From IMG/VR virus record IMGVR_UViG_3300046511_000576, positions 1-37,181 of that record: a DNA stretch of 37,181 nt. The stretch is one strand, 5' to 3'. Positions 19,939 through 28,994 of this stretch are shown in pieces. How positions within the stretch are numbered: position 1 is the first letter of the stretch; each line of letters starts with the position of its first letter. Below the pieces are notes generated by a model. It was not told the DNA's origin. It saw nothing but the letters and a program-made list of their open reading frames with translations, and did not search any database. Origin of the DNA: a virus. The translations under genes were made by a program, and so were the position numbers.

Positions 19939-20922
19939 ATGCCTTGGAGTGTTGCTGCCGCAGTTGGCGGATCCCTGGTATCCGCGGCACTAGCCCCCAG
20001 CCCCAGCGGTGGGGGTAGTGGCGGGAACGCGAACATGTATGTCCCCTCCGGTCTCAGCACCGCCGATCAGGGTTGGCAGAACTTGAACCAAAGCCAGATG
20101 AACCTGTATGGTCAGGGCAATCCCTACGCAGGAGGCTACCAGAACGCCGCCGGCGGAGCCGCTGATAGCTACGGTGCGTTATCGAATGTTGCAGGGCAAT
20201 ACGCGGGTCAATTGGGTCAACAGGCGCAGAGTGCTTACGGTGCGCAGAACTATTTGCAGGGCGCGGGTCAACAGGTCTACGGCATGGCGATGGACCCGCA
20301 AAGTGCTTTGTATAATCGTACCGCAGGGCAGCTCGGGGACCAGGTCAATGCCGGCCAGGCACAACGTGGCCTCGGCGGCTCGGCCGTGGGGGGTTCAGAG
20401 TACAACCAGGCGATGTCTAATTTCAATATTGATTGGCAGAACCAACAACTAGGCCGCGCGGTACAGGGCGCTGGTGCGCTGAACCAGCTTTACGGCCAGG
20501 CCGGCAGTTACGGGCAGTTGGGTAACGCCGATCTGGCACAGGGGTTGTCAACGCAGAATCAGGCGAACACTTACCAGTTGCAAACGGGTCAGTTACCGTA
20601 CCAGACAGCGCAAGGCATTACGAACAACCAACTCGGTCAAGCGCAGGGTATCCAAGGACAACAGATTCCGTATATGAACTACGGACAGGGCGCCACGCAA
20701 AGTGCTTATAACGCGGCATCGGCCAACGCCGGTGCTACCGGTGCTTTGGTGAACCAGGGTATTAGTGCTTTGGGTAATTCTAGCTGGGGTCAGAACTTGT
20801 TCGGGGGGAGTGGGGGAGACGTAAGCGGAAACTACGGTACAGGAAACTCCGGAGCGTCTTCTTTTGGCGTCACTCCGGGTAGCTCTTACGGGTCGCTAGG
20901 CTCCGGTTTTTACGGTGTGTAA
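19939..20922 (+). CDS. Putative ejection (internal virion) protein 1
   Basis: The 327-residue protein has a short hydrophobic N-terminus (MPWSVAAAVGGSLVSAALAP) and is then very rich in Gln, Gly, Ala, Asn and Tyr with repeated GQ and YGQ patterns (AGQYAGQLGQQAQSAYGAQN). Three consecutive genes of this style follow the lysis cassette, as the P22 gp7/gp20/gp16 type ejection proteins cluster. Such proteins leave the capsid with the DNA and form a channel across the envelope. AGGAG precedes ATG 19939. Assigned from composition and position. Confidence 0.62.
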   Translation: MPWSVAAAVGGSLVSAALAPSPSGGGSGGNANMYVPSGLSTADQGWQNLNQSQMNLYGQGNPYAGGYQNAAGGAADSYGALSNVAGQYAGQLGQQAQSAYGAQNYLQGAGQQVYGMAMDPQSALYNRTAGQLGDQVNAGQAQRGLGGSAVGGSEYNQAMSNFNIDWQNQQLGRAVQGAGALNQLYGQAGSYGQLGNADLAQGLSTQNQANTYQLQTGQLPYQTAQGITNNQLGQAQGIQGQQIPYMNYGQGATQSAYNAASANAGATGALVNQGISALGNSSWGQNLFGGSGGDVSGNYGTGNSGASSFGVTPGSSYGSLGSGFYGV

Positions 20923-20933
20923 AGGAAAATATC

Positions 20934-22448
20934 ATGGCCGGACTTGGCGGGATGCCCTCCTACATTCAGGATCTGGGGGCCTTGCAACAGCAGCAGGCGC
21001 AGAAGCAACAAATGCAGCTGCAATTGCAACAAGCACAGCAGCAACAGATGATGCTGGAGCAGGCGCGCCAAGATCGCGCGCGTCAGATGGCAGCCGCAAA
21101 CACCGCCGGTAACGCCTTGCCCCAACTGTTTGCCCCACCTCCATCACCCGCGCAACAAGCGGGTACTCCGCCACCACAGCCCCCGATGCCTGGGCAACCG
21201 TCGCAGCCGATGATGCAGCCGCGTCCCGGCATGTTACCGCCCCCTCCTCAGCAAGGTACGTCCCAAGGCCAGCCGCAGATGCAGCAAGGGGGGACGCCGC
21301 CTCAAGGTGCGCCGCAGGGTATGCCGCAGCAACCGCCACCGTATCGGGCGATGCCCACCACACCACCCGCGCAGCCACCGCAGGGGGGCATGATCGCGCC
21401 TCCACCACAGGCTCCGCAGCAGCAAGCGCAGCAGCCGGGTCCGTTGTCATTCGAGAACGCTGTAAAGCTGCTGAGCGATCAAGGGTTGAAGGGCGCCGAC
21501 CTGATGGCGGGATTGCAGCAGTTGCAACCGTTGCTCGATACTCAAGCCAAGATGCAAGCCGCCCAAGTGCAGCAACAGTTCACGAATGAGGTCAAGTTAA
21601 GCCAGTTGCAAAACGCGCGCGATAATCTGGAAGAAAAGAAACGGGAAGCCGATCAACGGGCGCAGGATAGGTCCTTGGACCGCGCTGATCGTGAGCGGGC
21701 GCATGCGGATTCCATGGCACTTCGTGGTGAGTCTTTAGCCATCCGTAAAGCGCAGATAGCTGCCGGAGCAGGCGACGACGCCAAGTTTGGTCCGGAAGAC
21801 TTGAAATTTTTAGCAGAACAGGCGCGTGCCGGTGACACTTCGGTGTACCAGAATCTCGGCCGCGGTGCGCAGGGGGCCAAGAACATTATCGCCCTGCGGC
21901 GTGAGGTCATGCGCCAAACTCGCGAGGAAGGCGGTACGGGTGCCGATGTCGCGGCCGCTAATGTTGGCTTCGGGGGTGAAAAAGCAGCAGCGCGCACCGC
22001 CGGCACGAAAGCGACCAATGTGGAATTGGCGGCTGCCGAAGCACAGAAAACCTTTCCTTTGGTACTGCAAGCCTCGGCTGCGTTACCGCGTACCGAGTTT
22101 GTACCCGCCAACCGCGCCATCCAAGCCGCGCAAACGAATACCGGTGATCCGCGTGTTATCGCCCTTGGCACAGCGATCAACACCTCGGTCAATGCCTACG
22201 CAAGGGCTATTAGCCCCTCTGGCACACCGACGGTGCATGACAAGGAACATGCTCGTGAACTATTGAGTACGGCCAATACACCGGAGCAGCTGAAAGCGGT
22301 GCTGGGCATGATGGAAAAAGAAATGTCCGCTGCACGGCAGGCACCGAAAGAAGTCATGAGCGCGCAAAAGGCGCGTATCTCCGGTCGCCCTGGAGAAACC
22401 GCGCCGACGGGGGGTATCCCTTCCGGCTGGTCGGTCAAGGAGCATTAA
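20934..22448 (+). CDS. Putative ejection (internal virion) protein 2
   Basis: The 504-residue protein begins with a Gln-rich coiled stretch (LGALQQQQAQKQQMQLQLQQ), continues with about 110 residues of Pro/Gln/Gly-rich disorder, then becomes helical and charged (SQLQNARDNLEEKKREADQR) with a compact C-terminal half containing RQTREEGGTGADVA and ELLSTANTPEQLKAVLGMME. AAGGAAAA precedes the start. It matches the general build of podoviral internal virion proteins; no enzymatic motif is visible. Confidence 0.62.
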   Translation: MAGLGGMPSYIQDLGALQQQQAQKQQMQLQLQQAQQQQMMLEQARQDRARQMAAANTAGNALPQLFAPPPSPAQQAGTPPPQPPMPGQPSQPMMQPRPGMLPPPPQQGTSQGQPQMQQGGTPPQGAPQGMPQQPPPYRAMPTTPPAQPPQGGMIAPPPQAPQQQAQQPGPLSFENAVKLLSDQGLKGADLMAGLQQLQPLLDTQAKMQAAQVQQQFTNEVKLSQLQNARDNLEEKKREADQRAQDRSLDRADRERAHADSMALRGESLAIRKAQIAAGAGDDAKFGPEDLKFLAEQARAGDTSVYQNLGRGAQGAKNIIALRREVMRQTREEGGTGADVAAANVGFGGEKAAARTAGTKATNVELAAAEAQKTFPLVLQASAALPRTEFVPANRAIQAAQTNTGDPRVIALGTAINTSVNAYARAISPSGTPTVHDKEHARELLSTANTPEQLKAVLGMMEKEMSAARQAPKEVMSAQKARISGRPGETAPTGGIPSGWSVKEH

Positions 22449-22449
22449 T

Positions 22450-24000
22450 ATGCCGAAGTTCACGTTCACCTCCCCCGAGGGTAAGACCTACGACGTGCAG
22501 GGTCCCGACGGCTCCACCAAGGAGCAGGCGTTCGGTATCCTGCAACAACAGCTCGGTAGTGCACCGAAGGAACCCGCTGCACAAATCCCCGATACGGCCG
22601 CCACAGCACCGAAGCCGCGCTTGGCACCCGCACAAGAAACGGGTCCTCGTACCGGTGGCGATATCTTGAAGGGCTTGGGTGAAACGGCGTTGACCGTCGG
22701 TTCTGGCACGGCCGCAGGTCTTGCTGGACAGGTCAAAGGCATCGCTAAAGGCGTCACTGGCGGTAAATACGGTACGCAAGCCGGCGTTGCCGAGGCTGCG
22801 GATACAGCCAACAAGTTCACCCAGGAACACACTTACCGCCCGCGTACTGCTGCCGGACAGGAATACACCCAAGCGCTTGGCAGCGCCTTCGATGAGAGCA
22901 AACTGGCCGGCATGGCGCCCGAAGGCCAAGCCATGGGCCAGATCCCCAAAATTCCGCGCGCGATCGCTACCGGTGGCGAGGCCCTCGGCACGGGTACGTC
23001 TAAGGTAGGCAAGACACTGAGTCGCGTGGCGTTGAGCACACTACCGGCCATTGACCCGGAAACACGCGCCCTGGCCCGTGAGGCCCATTCTATGGGCTTT
23101 CGGCTCCGACCGGACCAAGTGTATGGCAGCAAATACGGCAAGGTCGCCGGTGAATTATCGTCGCAGGTTCCTTTCTCCGGCGGGGGCACCGACGCCAACC
23201 AGGCCATATTCAACCGCAATTTGCTGAAAACCATCGGCGGCGAAGGCGACAAACTGACCCGCAAAGCGTACAGCGACGCGATGAAAAAATCGGGGGGTAC
23301 GATTGGCGACATAGCCGAGAAAACCAACATTCCATTGAACGCGGACTTTATTGGGGGTTTGCGTCAAAGCTCCCAAGAAGCGGCCAAGTTTCAGACTTCA
23401 GACGTAGCCAAGGTAGTTGACAGCTATATTAATGAGATTATCAACAAATCGGAAAGCGGCGTATTGCCGGGCGCTACGCTGCGGGCGATCAATACCAAGC
23501 TTGGTAACCAGATCCGGTCTACAGCCAATGGCGACCTGAAATACGCATTGGGTGATGTGCAGGACACGATCCAAGATGCAATGAAAGCGAATTTGAGCAA
23601 GGAAGACTTGGCGGCGTTGAATACCGCCCGTCGTCAATACGCCGCGGGTAAAACACTGGAAAGTCTGGTCGCCAAGTCTCCTACGGGTGACGTTTCGCCG
23701 GCTTTGCTCTTGGGCGCTATCACGGGCAACAAGGCAGGTAAATCGCTCGTGGCCAAGGGCGCGGCCGGTGATCTGGGCAAGCTGGCCGATATTGGGCAGC
23801 GCTTTCTGAAAGAACCCGCGTCCAGCGGCACAGCCGAAAGGCAGCTTATGCAAAAAGTCGGCGCTGCCGGCGCGGTCGGGGGGTTGGCGGCGTACCCTGC
23901 CGCGATCCCTGGCGCCGCAGCGTTATACACCGGCGCGAACCTGTACAACCGCTACGGTCCCGGTATCACCCAAAGTCTTCTTGAGCGCCCTCCTAAATGA
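22450..24000 (+). CDS. Putative ejection (internal virion) protein 3
   Basis: The 516-residue protein starts with MPKFTFTSPEGKTYDVQGPD, a short N-terminal module I recall from many phage internal proteins and large virion enzymes. It has hydrophobic Gly/Ala-rich segments suited to membrane insertion (ETALTVGSGTAAGLAGQVKG; GAAGAVGGLAAYPAAIPGAA) and a helical centre. GGAG within the end of the previous gene serves ATG 22450. It is probably the third component of the ejection set. No transglycosylase motif was found. Confidence 0.65.
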   Translation: MPKFTFTSPEGKTYDVQGPDGSTKEQAFGILQQQLGSAPKEPAAQIPDTAATAPKPRLAPAQETGPRTGGDILKGLGETALTVGSGTAAGLAGQVKGIAKGVTGGKYGTQAGVAEAADTANKFTQEHTYRPRTAAGQEYTQALGSAFDESKLAGMAPEGQAMGQIPKIPRAIATGGEALGTGTSKVGKTLSRVALSTLPAIDPETRALAREAHSMGFRLRPDQVYGSKYGKVAGELSSQVPFSGGGTDANQAIFNRNLLKTIGGEGDKLTRKAYSDAMKKSGGTIGDIAEKTNIPLNADFIGGLRQSSQEAAKFQTSDVAKVVDSYINEIINKSESGVLPGATLRAINTKLGNQIRSTANGDLKYALGDVQDTIQDAMKANLSKEDLAALNTARRQYAAGKTLESLVAKSPTGDVSPALLLGAITGNKAGKSLVAKGAAGDLGKLADIGQRFLKEPASSGTAERQLMQKVGAAGAVGGLAAYPAAIPGAAALYTGANLYNRYGPGITQSLLERPPK

Positions 24001-25337
24001 AAATTCTCATTATCGACGTCGGTTCTAACGCTCTGGATTGGGCGATGCGCTGCCAGCTGTGGGGCCATGAGGTCATGTGGTACGACAAACCGCGTCCGGA
24101 CGGCACACACCGCCGCGCTGGCGAGGGCATGATAAAGAAAATCACCGACTTCGATTCATTACGCAAAAAATGGATCGGGTGGGCGGACTTGATCTATTTA
24201 CCGGACAACACCCACTATGTCGATATGCTGGACCCCTATCAACGGATCGGCTACCCGATTTTCGGTTGCAATCTAGCGGCGCGTGAATGGGAACTCGATC
24301 GTGAAGTCGGGCAGCAAGTCATGAAAGACTGCGGGATGAAGATCATCCCCAGCAAGACTTTCCACGATTACGACAGCGCCATCGCCTACGTAAAAAAACA
24401 AGGTAAAGCGTTCGTGTCTAAGCCCTCCGGCGACGGGGAGCGCGCGCTATCCTATGTCGCCGATAGCGCCGCCGACCTGGTCTACATGCTTGGGCGGTGG
24501 AACAAAGTTGACAAGTATCGGAAATCGGCCAAAGAGGAGGGTTTCATCCTGCAAGAGAAGATTTCCGGCATGGAGATGGCTTGCGGCGGGTGGTTTGGCC
24601 CCGACGGTTGGAGCAAATACTTCGTCGAGAACTTCGAGAACAAAAAACTCATGAACGGGGATCTCGGAGTTAATACCGGGGAGATGGGCACCACCGTGCG
24701 CTACGTCAAACACTCTAAGCTGGCCGACCAGGTGTTGCTGCCGGCAACGGAACGTTTGAAGGAAATCGGCTACATCGGCTACGTGGACAATAATTGCATG
24801 ATCGATGAATCGGGAACCCCCTGGCCTTTGGAATGGACCATGCGTGACGGCTGGCCGATCCGGCACAACCTGAACTCGCTCCACGAGGGAGATCCCGCGC
24901 AATGGATGCTGGACAAGATCAACGGCAAAGATACGTTGAAGCCGATCGTGGATCAGGTCAGTATCTCGGTGGTCATGGCGTTACCTGACTTCCCCTACTC
25001 CAAGATAACGAACAAGGAACTGTGCGGGATCCCGATTTATGGCGCCGATGACATGAGCCATATCCACTTGTCCGAGGCCATGATGGGTGTGGCGCCGGCC
25101 GAGATCAACGGTAAAGTGGTCGATCTGCCCTCCTTGGTTACGGCGGGGGATTACGTACTGGTGTGCACTGGATCAGGCGAAACAATCACTGGCGCGCGCC
25201 GCTCGGCCTATTCGGCGATCAAAAAGGTTAAAATTCCGAACAGCCCGTTCTACCGTACTGACATCGGCGCTGGCCGGCTCAAGAAGCAATTGCCGGTGCT
25301 CCAAGCTTTGGGGTACGCCAAGGGTCTCACTTTCTAG
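23997..25337 (+). CDS. ATP-grasp enzyme resembling PurD (GAR synthetase-like)
   Basis: The 446-residue protein has an N-terminal Rossmann-like part (MKILIIDVGSNALDWAMRCQ), an ATP-grasp core with GKAFVSKPSGDGE (the lysine that contacts ATP phosphate) and WPLEWTMRDGWP in place of the LEFNxRxGxPE metal-binding motif, and a C-terminal part (GARRSAYSAIKKVKIPNSPF then YRTDIGAGRL) matching the PurD closing domain. ATP-grasp enzymes join a carboxylate to an amine or thiol. Its ATG overlaps the stop of ejection protein 3, so it belongs to the late operon. Purine synthesis at that time is unlikely; a ligase for protein or DNA decoration is an alternative. Substrate unknown. Confidence 0.82.
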   Translation: MKILIIDVGSNALDWAMRCQLWGHEVMWYDKPRPDGTHRRAGEGMIKKITDFDSLRKKWIGWADLIYLPDNTHYVDMLDPYQRIGYPIFGCNLAAREWELDREVGQQVMKDCGMKIIPSKTFHDYDSAIAYVKKQGKAFVSKPSGDGERALSYVADSAADLVYMLGRWNKVDKYRKSAKEEGFILQEKISGMEMACGGWFGPDGWSKYFVENFENKKLMNGDLGVNTGEMGTTVRYVKHSKLADQVLLPATERLKEIGYIGYVDNNCMIDESGTPWPLEWTMRDGWPIRHNLNSLHEGDPAQWMLDKINGKDTLKPIVDQVSISVVMALPDFPYSKITNKELCGIPIYGADDMSHIHLSEAMMGVAPAEINGKVVDLPSLVTAGDYVLVCTGSGETITGARRSAYSAIKKVKIPNSPFYRTDIGAGRLKKQLPVLQALGYAKGLTF

Positions 25338-25344
25338 GAGCATT

Positions 25345-25851
25345 ATGCGCCGCGCCATGCGTTCCGGCCTGATATCCGAGGCCTCCATACAAGCTGTGTT
25401 GACCGAGACCAAGGGCGACCTGTTCCTGTCATCCTGCGCGCTCGATTGCACGGTACGGGAACTCGACCAATACATCCGGCGGTCGCCAGTCCTGCAAGCG
25501 TTCGCCGCGACAGTGGAGCAGGTGAAAACGGATCCGGCTTACGATCGCATGAGCGCCGAACAATTCGAGGCTCAAGTCACGATCCTGTCCAGGTCCTTCA
25601 AACTGGACGGACTGAACGAAATCCATACCCTGGCGATGATGAACCCGGGCGACTCGGCCGCTATGGCCAAAGTGAAGCTGGACGCCGCCTTGGCGCTACG
25701 TGGCGGGAACACGGGCGCCGGTCACGGGGGGGAGGCCGAGGCCGCACTGGCAGAACTGAACCAACTCTACCAAGCCAACGCGCCCCGGATCCGTGAAATA
25801 CGTACCACAGTCGTGACGCTTACCGACGAGCGCGATATCACGCCTAGGTAG
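25345..25851 (+). CDS. Putative terminase small subunit
   Basis: ATG 25345 follows AGGAG (25336-25340). The 168-residue protein begins with an HTH-like stretch (LISEASIQAVLTETKGDLFL then DCTVRELDQYIRRSP) resembling DNA-binding domains of small terminases, followed by helical oligomerisation segments and a charged tail. It closes the late operon and overlaps the convergent minus-strand gene by 8 bp. It would recognise phage DNA for packaging by TerL, whose gene lies 18.8 kb upstream, an uncommon separation. Another DNA-binding protein remains possible. Confidence 0.6.
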   Translation: MRRAMRSGLISEASIQAVLTETKGDLFLSSCALDCTVRELDQYIRRSPVLQAFAATVEQVKTDPAYDRMSAEQFEAQVTILSRSFKLDGLNEIHTLAMMNPGDSAAMAKVKLDAALALRGGNTGAGHGGEAEAALAELNQLYQANAPRIREIRTTVVTLTDERDITPR

Positions 25852-26035
25852 ACGTCTTCGCCCCCGCAGGAATAACTGTCAGACAACCGGCGGTCACGTC
25901 CTTATTCTCCTTGGCGATCCGGTTTGCTTCCTTCATGCAGTCCTTCATGGACTTGAATTGTGGGAAATCTTTAGGGACCAGGTAAGACGGTGCTCCCTGA
26001 AACGAAATTACAAAAGCGATGACATAGACGATCAT
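25844..26035 (-). CDS. Small exported or membrane-anchored protein
   Basis: ATG 26035 has TAGGAG upstream. The 63-residue product starts with an uncleaved-anchor or signal-like segment (MIVYVIAFVISFQGAPSYLV) followed by a small charged domain with two cysteines (C33, C51) that could form a disulfide in the periplasm. It is the last gene of the leftward operon and converges on the small terminase gene. A superinfection-exclusion or envelope role fits but is only inferred. Confidence 0.65.
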   Translation of the reverse strand: MIVYVIAFVISFQGAPSYLVPKDFPQFKSMKDCMKEANRIAKENKDVTAGCLTVIPAGAKTST

Positions 26036-26049
26036 GACGTTCTCCTACT

Positions 26050-26928
26050 TTACGGATGGGGTGGCAACCCCTCAACGTATCTTTGAATCTCCTGCAAATT
26101 CACGTAAGCGATATCGTGTTCCTTCTGGATACGGGCGTAGTTCACTTCATCGGTCGGGTAGACGTGTAACCGCGTCAGGCTGATATGACCTTGGCGCGCC
26201 ATCTCCTTGATGGATCGTTTCCACGGCTGGCCTGGCCCCCCAAGCTTGACAAAGTTCCGTGCGCCGTTGACCGCTTCCAACGCCTCCATTTCATCCCAGG
26301 AACGCACGAGTGCGGCGTCCTCTGGCTTGATGCGTAGTTTCACTGACCACAGCTCCTGAGGCCGGAGAACGTGTCGCATATACATCACGTGTTGCGGTAA
26401 GAAGCCCGTAGCGGCGGCCACTTCGCTATCAGTGGCCACTAATAGGCTGTCGGGATGCTTCGATACAGCCGCCATGGCGGCGCGTTCAGGTACTTCACGC
26501 AGCGCTTCCCGCAGCCGTCGGCAGGCGTCTGCGCTAGGTGTTGTCAGTTCAATGGCGTCAAAATGCGTTTTCCAGCTTTGCGGCTTGGCGATGATGGATT
26601 GTTGCTGCGCGTGCATGCGGGACCAGTCCAAAGACCACATGCCAAGAGGACACTCAACGTGGATCAGCACGTCGTGCGGGCCTACGTCGTGGGAGTTGGC
26701 CGAGCGATCGATCAGCACCCCGCCTTTCTCACGCCACTTTTCCAATTGTGAATATGTGCCTTTATCCCAATTGGCGTAGATGTACACGGGCAAATGAGCG
26801 ATCAACCCTGTTTTGAAATACACAGGGTTGATGATCCGATACGAACGGTTCAACACCACGTGGGTAAAATGTTCGTGCGCCTCCATCACGGACAGCGCAA
26901 TATTGGACGTTGCGAAGGCTTCGGACAT
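26050..26928 (-). CDS. Hypothetical protein of the early region (292 residues)
   Basis: I do not recognise this protein. It is mixed alpha/beta with a Trp-rich middle (GMWSLDWSRMHAQQQSIIAK), a helical stretch (CRRLREALREVPERAAMAAV) and a C-terminal segment (PWKRSIKEMARQGHISLTRL) that reads like a helix-turn-helix followed by a charged tail. It lies 1 bp after the 141-residue gene in the helicase operon, so a role in replication or DNA processing is possible. No catalytic motif seen. Confidence 0.65.
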   Translation of the reverse strand: MSEAFATSNIALSVMEAHEHFTHVVLNRSYRIINPVYFKTGLIAHLPVYIYANWDKGTYSQLEKWREKGGVLIDRSANSHDVGPHDVLIHVECPLGMWSLDWSRMHAQQQSIIAKPQSWKTHFDAIELTTPSADACRRLREALREVPERAAMAAVSKHPDSLLVATDSEVAAATGFLPQHVMYMRHVLRPQELWSVKLRIKPEDAALVRSWDEMEALEAVNGARNFVKLGGPGQPWKRSIKEMARQGHISLTRLHVYPTDEVNYARIQKEHDIAYVNLQEIQRYVEGLPPHP

Positions 26929-26929
26929 G

Positions 26930-27355
26930 TTACCGCCCCAATACTTTCCGCGCGGCGTTGCGCACTTCTTCAGTCACGTTCAGCGCATAGCAGTCCAGGT
27001 CCAGCAAGGCTTCGATGAAATTCTTATAGTCCATGATCGTCTTAGCGTTGCTGTCCGGGCCGATAACACCTGTCGGCTTGGCGTTGAGAGAGCCCCAAGT
27101 ATTCATGGCGACGAAACCGTTTTGAACGAGACCATTACCTTGGACTTGGGCGGCGGCTGAAAAAGCTTGCGGTGAAATATCTGTTGTCGCAGCGTGGGCT
27201 ATTTCCAGATCAATAACCCTTTTATCCAAACGAGTCAGAATGTGGACGATAGTTTGCTGTTCAAAACTACGTTCGTGGGATTTGTCACCGATAACTCTGT
27301 CCAAATCAGTCAAATATTTTATCCCGTGGTCTGTCATGGTTTTGCGATCCATCAT
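26930..27355 (-). CDS. Hypothetical protein of the early region (141 residues)
   Basis: The start at 27355 overlaps the helicase stop, and AAAGGAGAAA inside the helicase end serves as ribosome binding site. The product is helical and charged at the N-terminus (DHGIKYLTDLDRVIGDKSHE, IVHILTRLDKRVIDLEIAHA), with a central disordered part and a C-terminal helix. No family recognised; position suggests an accessory factor for the SNF2-like protein. Confidence 0.6.
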   Translation of the reverse strand: MMDRKTMTDHGIKYLTDLDRVIGDKSHERSFEQQTIVHILTRLDKRVIDLEIAHAATTDISPQAFSAAAQVQGNGLVQNGFVAMNTWGSLNAKPTGVIGPDSNAKTIMDYKNFIEALLDLDCYALNVTEEVRNAARKVLGR

Positions 27356-28782
27356 TTTCTCCTTTTCATTGCGTTGAGCAGCGAATCCTGCACACTGCGT
27401 TTCGTTTCCAGACGGTCCAGCACGTCATAATCGAGCGTGCCGTACGCCAAAATGTAGTGAATAAACACCGGCCGATCGTGACCGGCTTGCATCTGCCGTA
27501 CAGGTCCGATCCGTTCGATAATTTGCTGGTGTTCTTCGAGACTCCAGTTGATCGAAAAGAAGACCAGAATATTGCCGCCATCCTGTAAATTCAGTCCGTG
27601 TCCCGCAGACTGTGGATGAGCGAGGAGCATACGAATCCGACCACTATTCCAATCAGTGAGAGTGGAAGGATCACTATCCAGAGTACGAGCATAAGGGAAA
27701 GCATGACGAATCCGCGCAAGGTCGTGCTTAAAATGGTAAGCAACAAGCACAGGAGCGCCGCCAGACTCCTCCATAATATCGTCAAGGGCTGATAATTTCG
27801 CATCGTGTATCTCCGTCCAGTTGTGTGATTCATCTGTATAAATTGCGCCGTTCGCCAGCTGCAAACACTTCTGTGTTTTAGCCGCGGCGTTCAGCGCCTC
27901 TATTTCAACTTCCGCCTCCAGCTCCAGGAACATTTTTTTTTCCATGTCGCGGTACTGCTGCATCGCTCTCACCGGTAAATGGACCGGGATCACGTTCTTG
28001 ATCGGCTCTTTTATATCGAACCAGTCCTTCGCCTCTAAACTCAATGTGCAATCGGCTATCGCCGCTTGTATAGCTTCTTGAGCGCCGGGCAGTGGCTCCA
28101 CGCCGAAGCCGTCATAACTAGGCTTGAACCAGCGTTGCGTAAATGCCGTGTACGAGCGACCGAGCCGAGACCCCCCGTCAACAAACCACTGCTGCCCCCA
28201 GAGGTCTTTGAGTCCATTTGGCGCGGGAGTCCCGGTGAGGTTGATCCACCGTTTGACTTTGCGATGTGCCACCTCGGCAAGCGCACGCCCCCTGATACTG
28301 CCCCCCGACTTCTTGATAAATTCGTTCCCTTTTTTGCTTGTCTGGGTGCTGATACGTGTGCTTTTAAGCTTCGTCGATTCATCGGCGACAATGGTGGCAA
28401 ACGGCCACGGTTTCGGATTGTGTTTGAAGTAGTCCACAAGCCAAGGTAAGTTTTCATAATTCACCGTAAAAACAGAGGCATTTCGGTTATTCAACGCCAC
28501 AACACGGCGGTCCTTTGGTCCTAAAATCGGCTGCACCTCGATGTTACGCAGGTGCGCCCACTTCTTGGCCTCATCCGGCCATGTGGATTGTGCCACTCGT
28601 AGCGGAGCCAGGACAAGAGTCGGTTCTGACTCGCCGGCCAGGTACAGCCGTTCCAGTGCTGTTAGTGTGGCCACCGATTTACCGAGGCCCATTTGAGCGA
28701 ACACATTGACGCGATCAGTATCAATTTCAAAGTCCGTGATCAAGTCCTGATAGCCGCGGGGTACGTAGATTTTGCGGATCAT
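27352..28782 (-). CDS. SNF2/DEAD-like superfamily 2 helicase
   Basis: The 476-residue protein has motif I FAQMGLGKSVATL (residues 28-40), motif Ia LVLAPLRV, motif II VADEST (132-137, DEST in place of DEAH), motif III LTGTPAPN, and C-terminal motifs V/VI (QSAGHGLNLQDG and EEHQQIIERIGPVRQM). This is the compact SNF2-type helicase common in phage replication regions. It is an ATP-driven double-stranded DNA translocase, likely for fork remodelling or recombination. Both ends overlap neighbouring genes by 4 bp. Confidence 0.92.
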   Translation of the reverse strand: MIRKIYVPRGYQDLITDFEIDTDRVNVFAQMGLGKSVATLTALERLYLAGESEPTLVLAPLRVAQSTWPDEAKKWAHLRNIEVQPILGPKDRRVVALNNRNASVFTVNYENLPWLVDYFKHNPKPWPFATIVADESTKLKSTRISTQTSKKGNEFIKKSGGSIRGRALAEVAHRKVKRWINLTGTPAPNGLKDLWGQQWFVDGGSRLGRSYTAFTQRWFKPSYDGFGVEPLPGAQEAIQAAIADCTLSLEAKDWFDIKEPIKNVIPVHLPVRAMQQYRDMEKKMFLELEAEVEIEALNAAAKTQKCLQLANGAIYTDESHNWTEIHDAKLSALDDIMEESGGAPVLVAYHFKHDLARIRHAFPYARTLDSDPSTLTDWNSGRIRMLLAHPQSAGHGLNLQDGGNILVFFSINWSLEEHQQIIERIGPVRQMQAGHDRPVFIHYILAYGTLDYDVLDRLETKRSVQDSLLNAMKRRK

Positions 28783-28994
28783 TCTTTGATCTCGAAAGCA
28801 ACAGCGTCAGGACCGCACTTTGCGGTATCCGACCTTATTGTCGCCAGGTCTTGGTAACCCCATACGGGAATTGCCCCGCCGTAAACAGGCTCATATTTAG
28901 GGGTTTCCCCCAAATAACCGCATGAGGCGTCTACGTGTACTTTCAAAAATGTTCCTGCGGGGATGAAGTGTTTGCAATCTTTGCAGAATTTCAT
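28779..28994 (-). CDS. Small cysteine-containing protein
   Basis: The 71-residue product begins MKFCKDCKHFIPAG (C4, C7), with further cysteines at DASCGY and AKCGP, arranged like a four-cysteine zinc site. Such proteins are frequent among phage early genes, without known function. Its start and stop codons overlap both neighbours in ATGA, tying it to the VRR-NUC and helicase genes. Confidence 0.7.
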   Translation of the reverse strand: MKFCKDCKHFIPAGTFLKVHVDASCGYLGETPKYEPVYGGAIPVWGYQDLATIRSDTAKCGPDAVAFEIKE

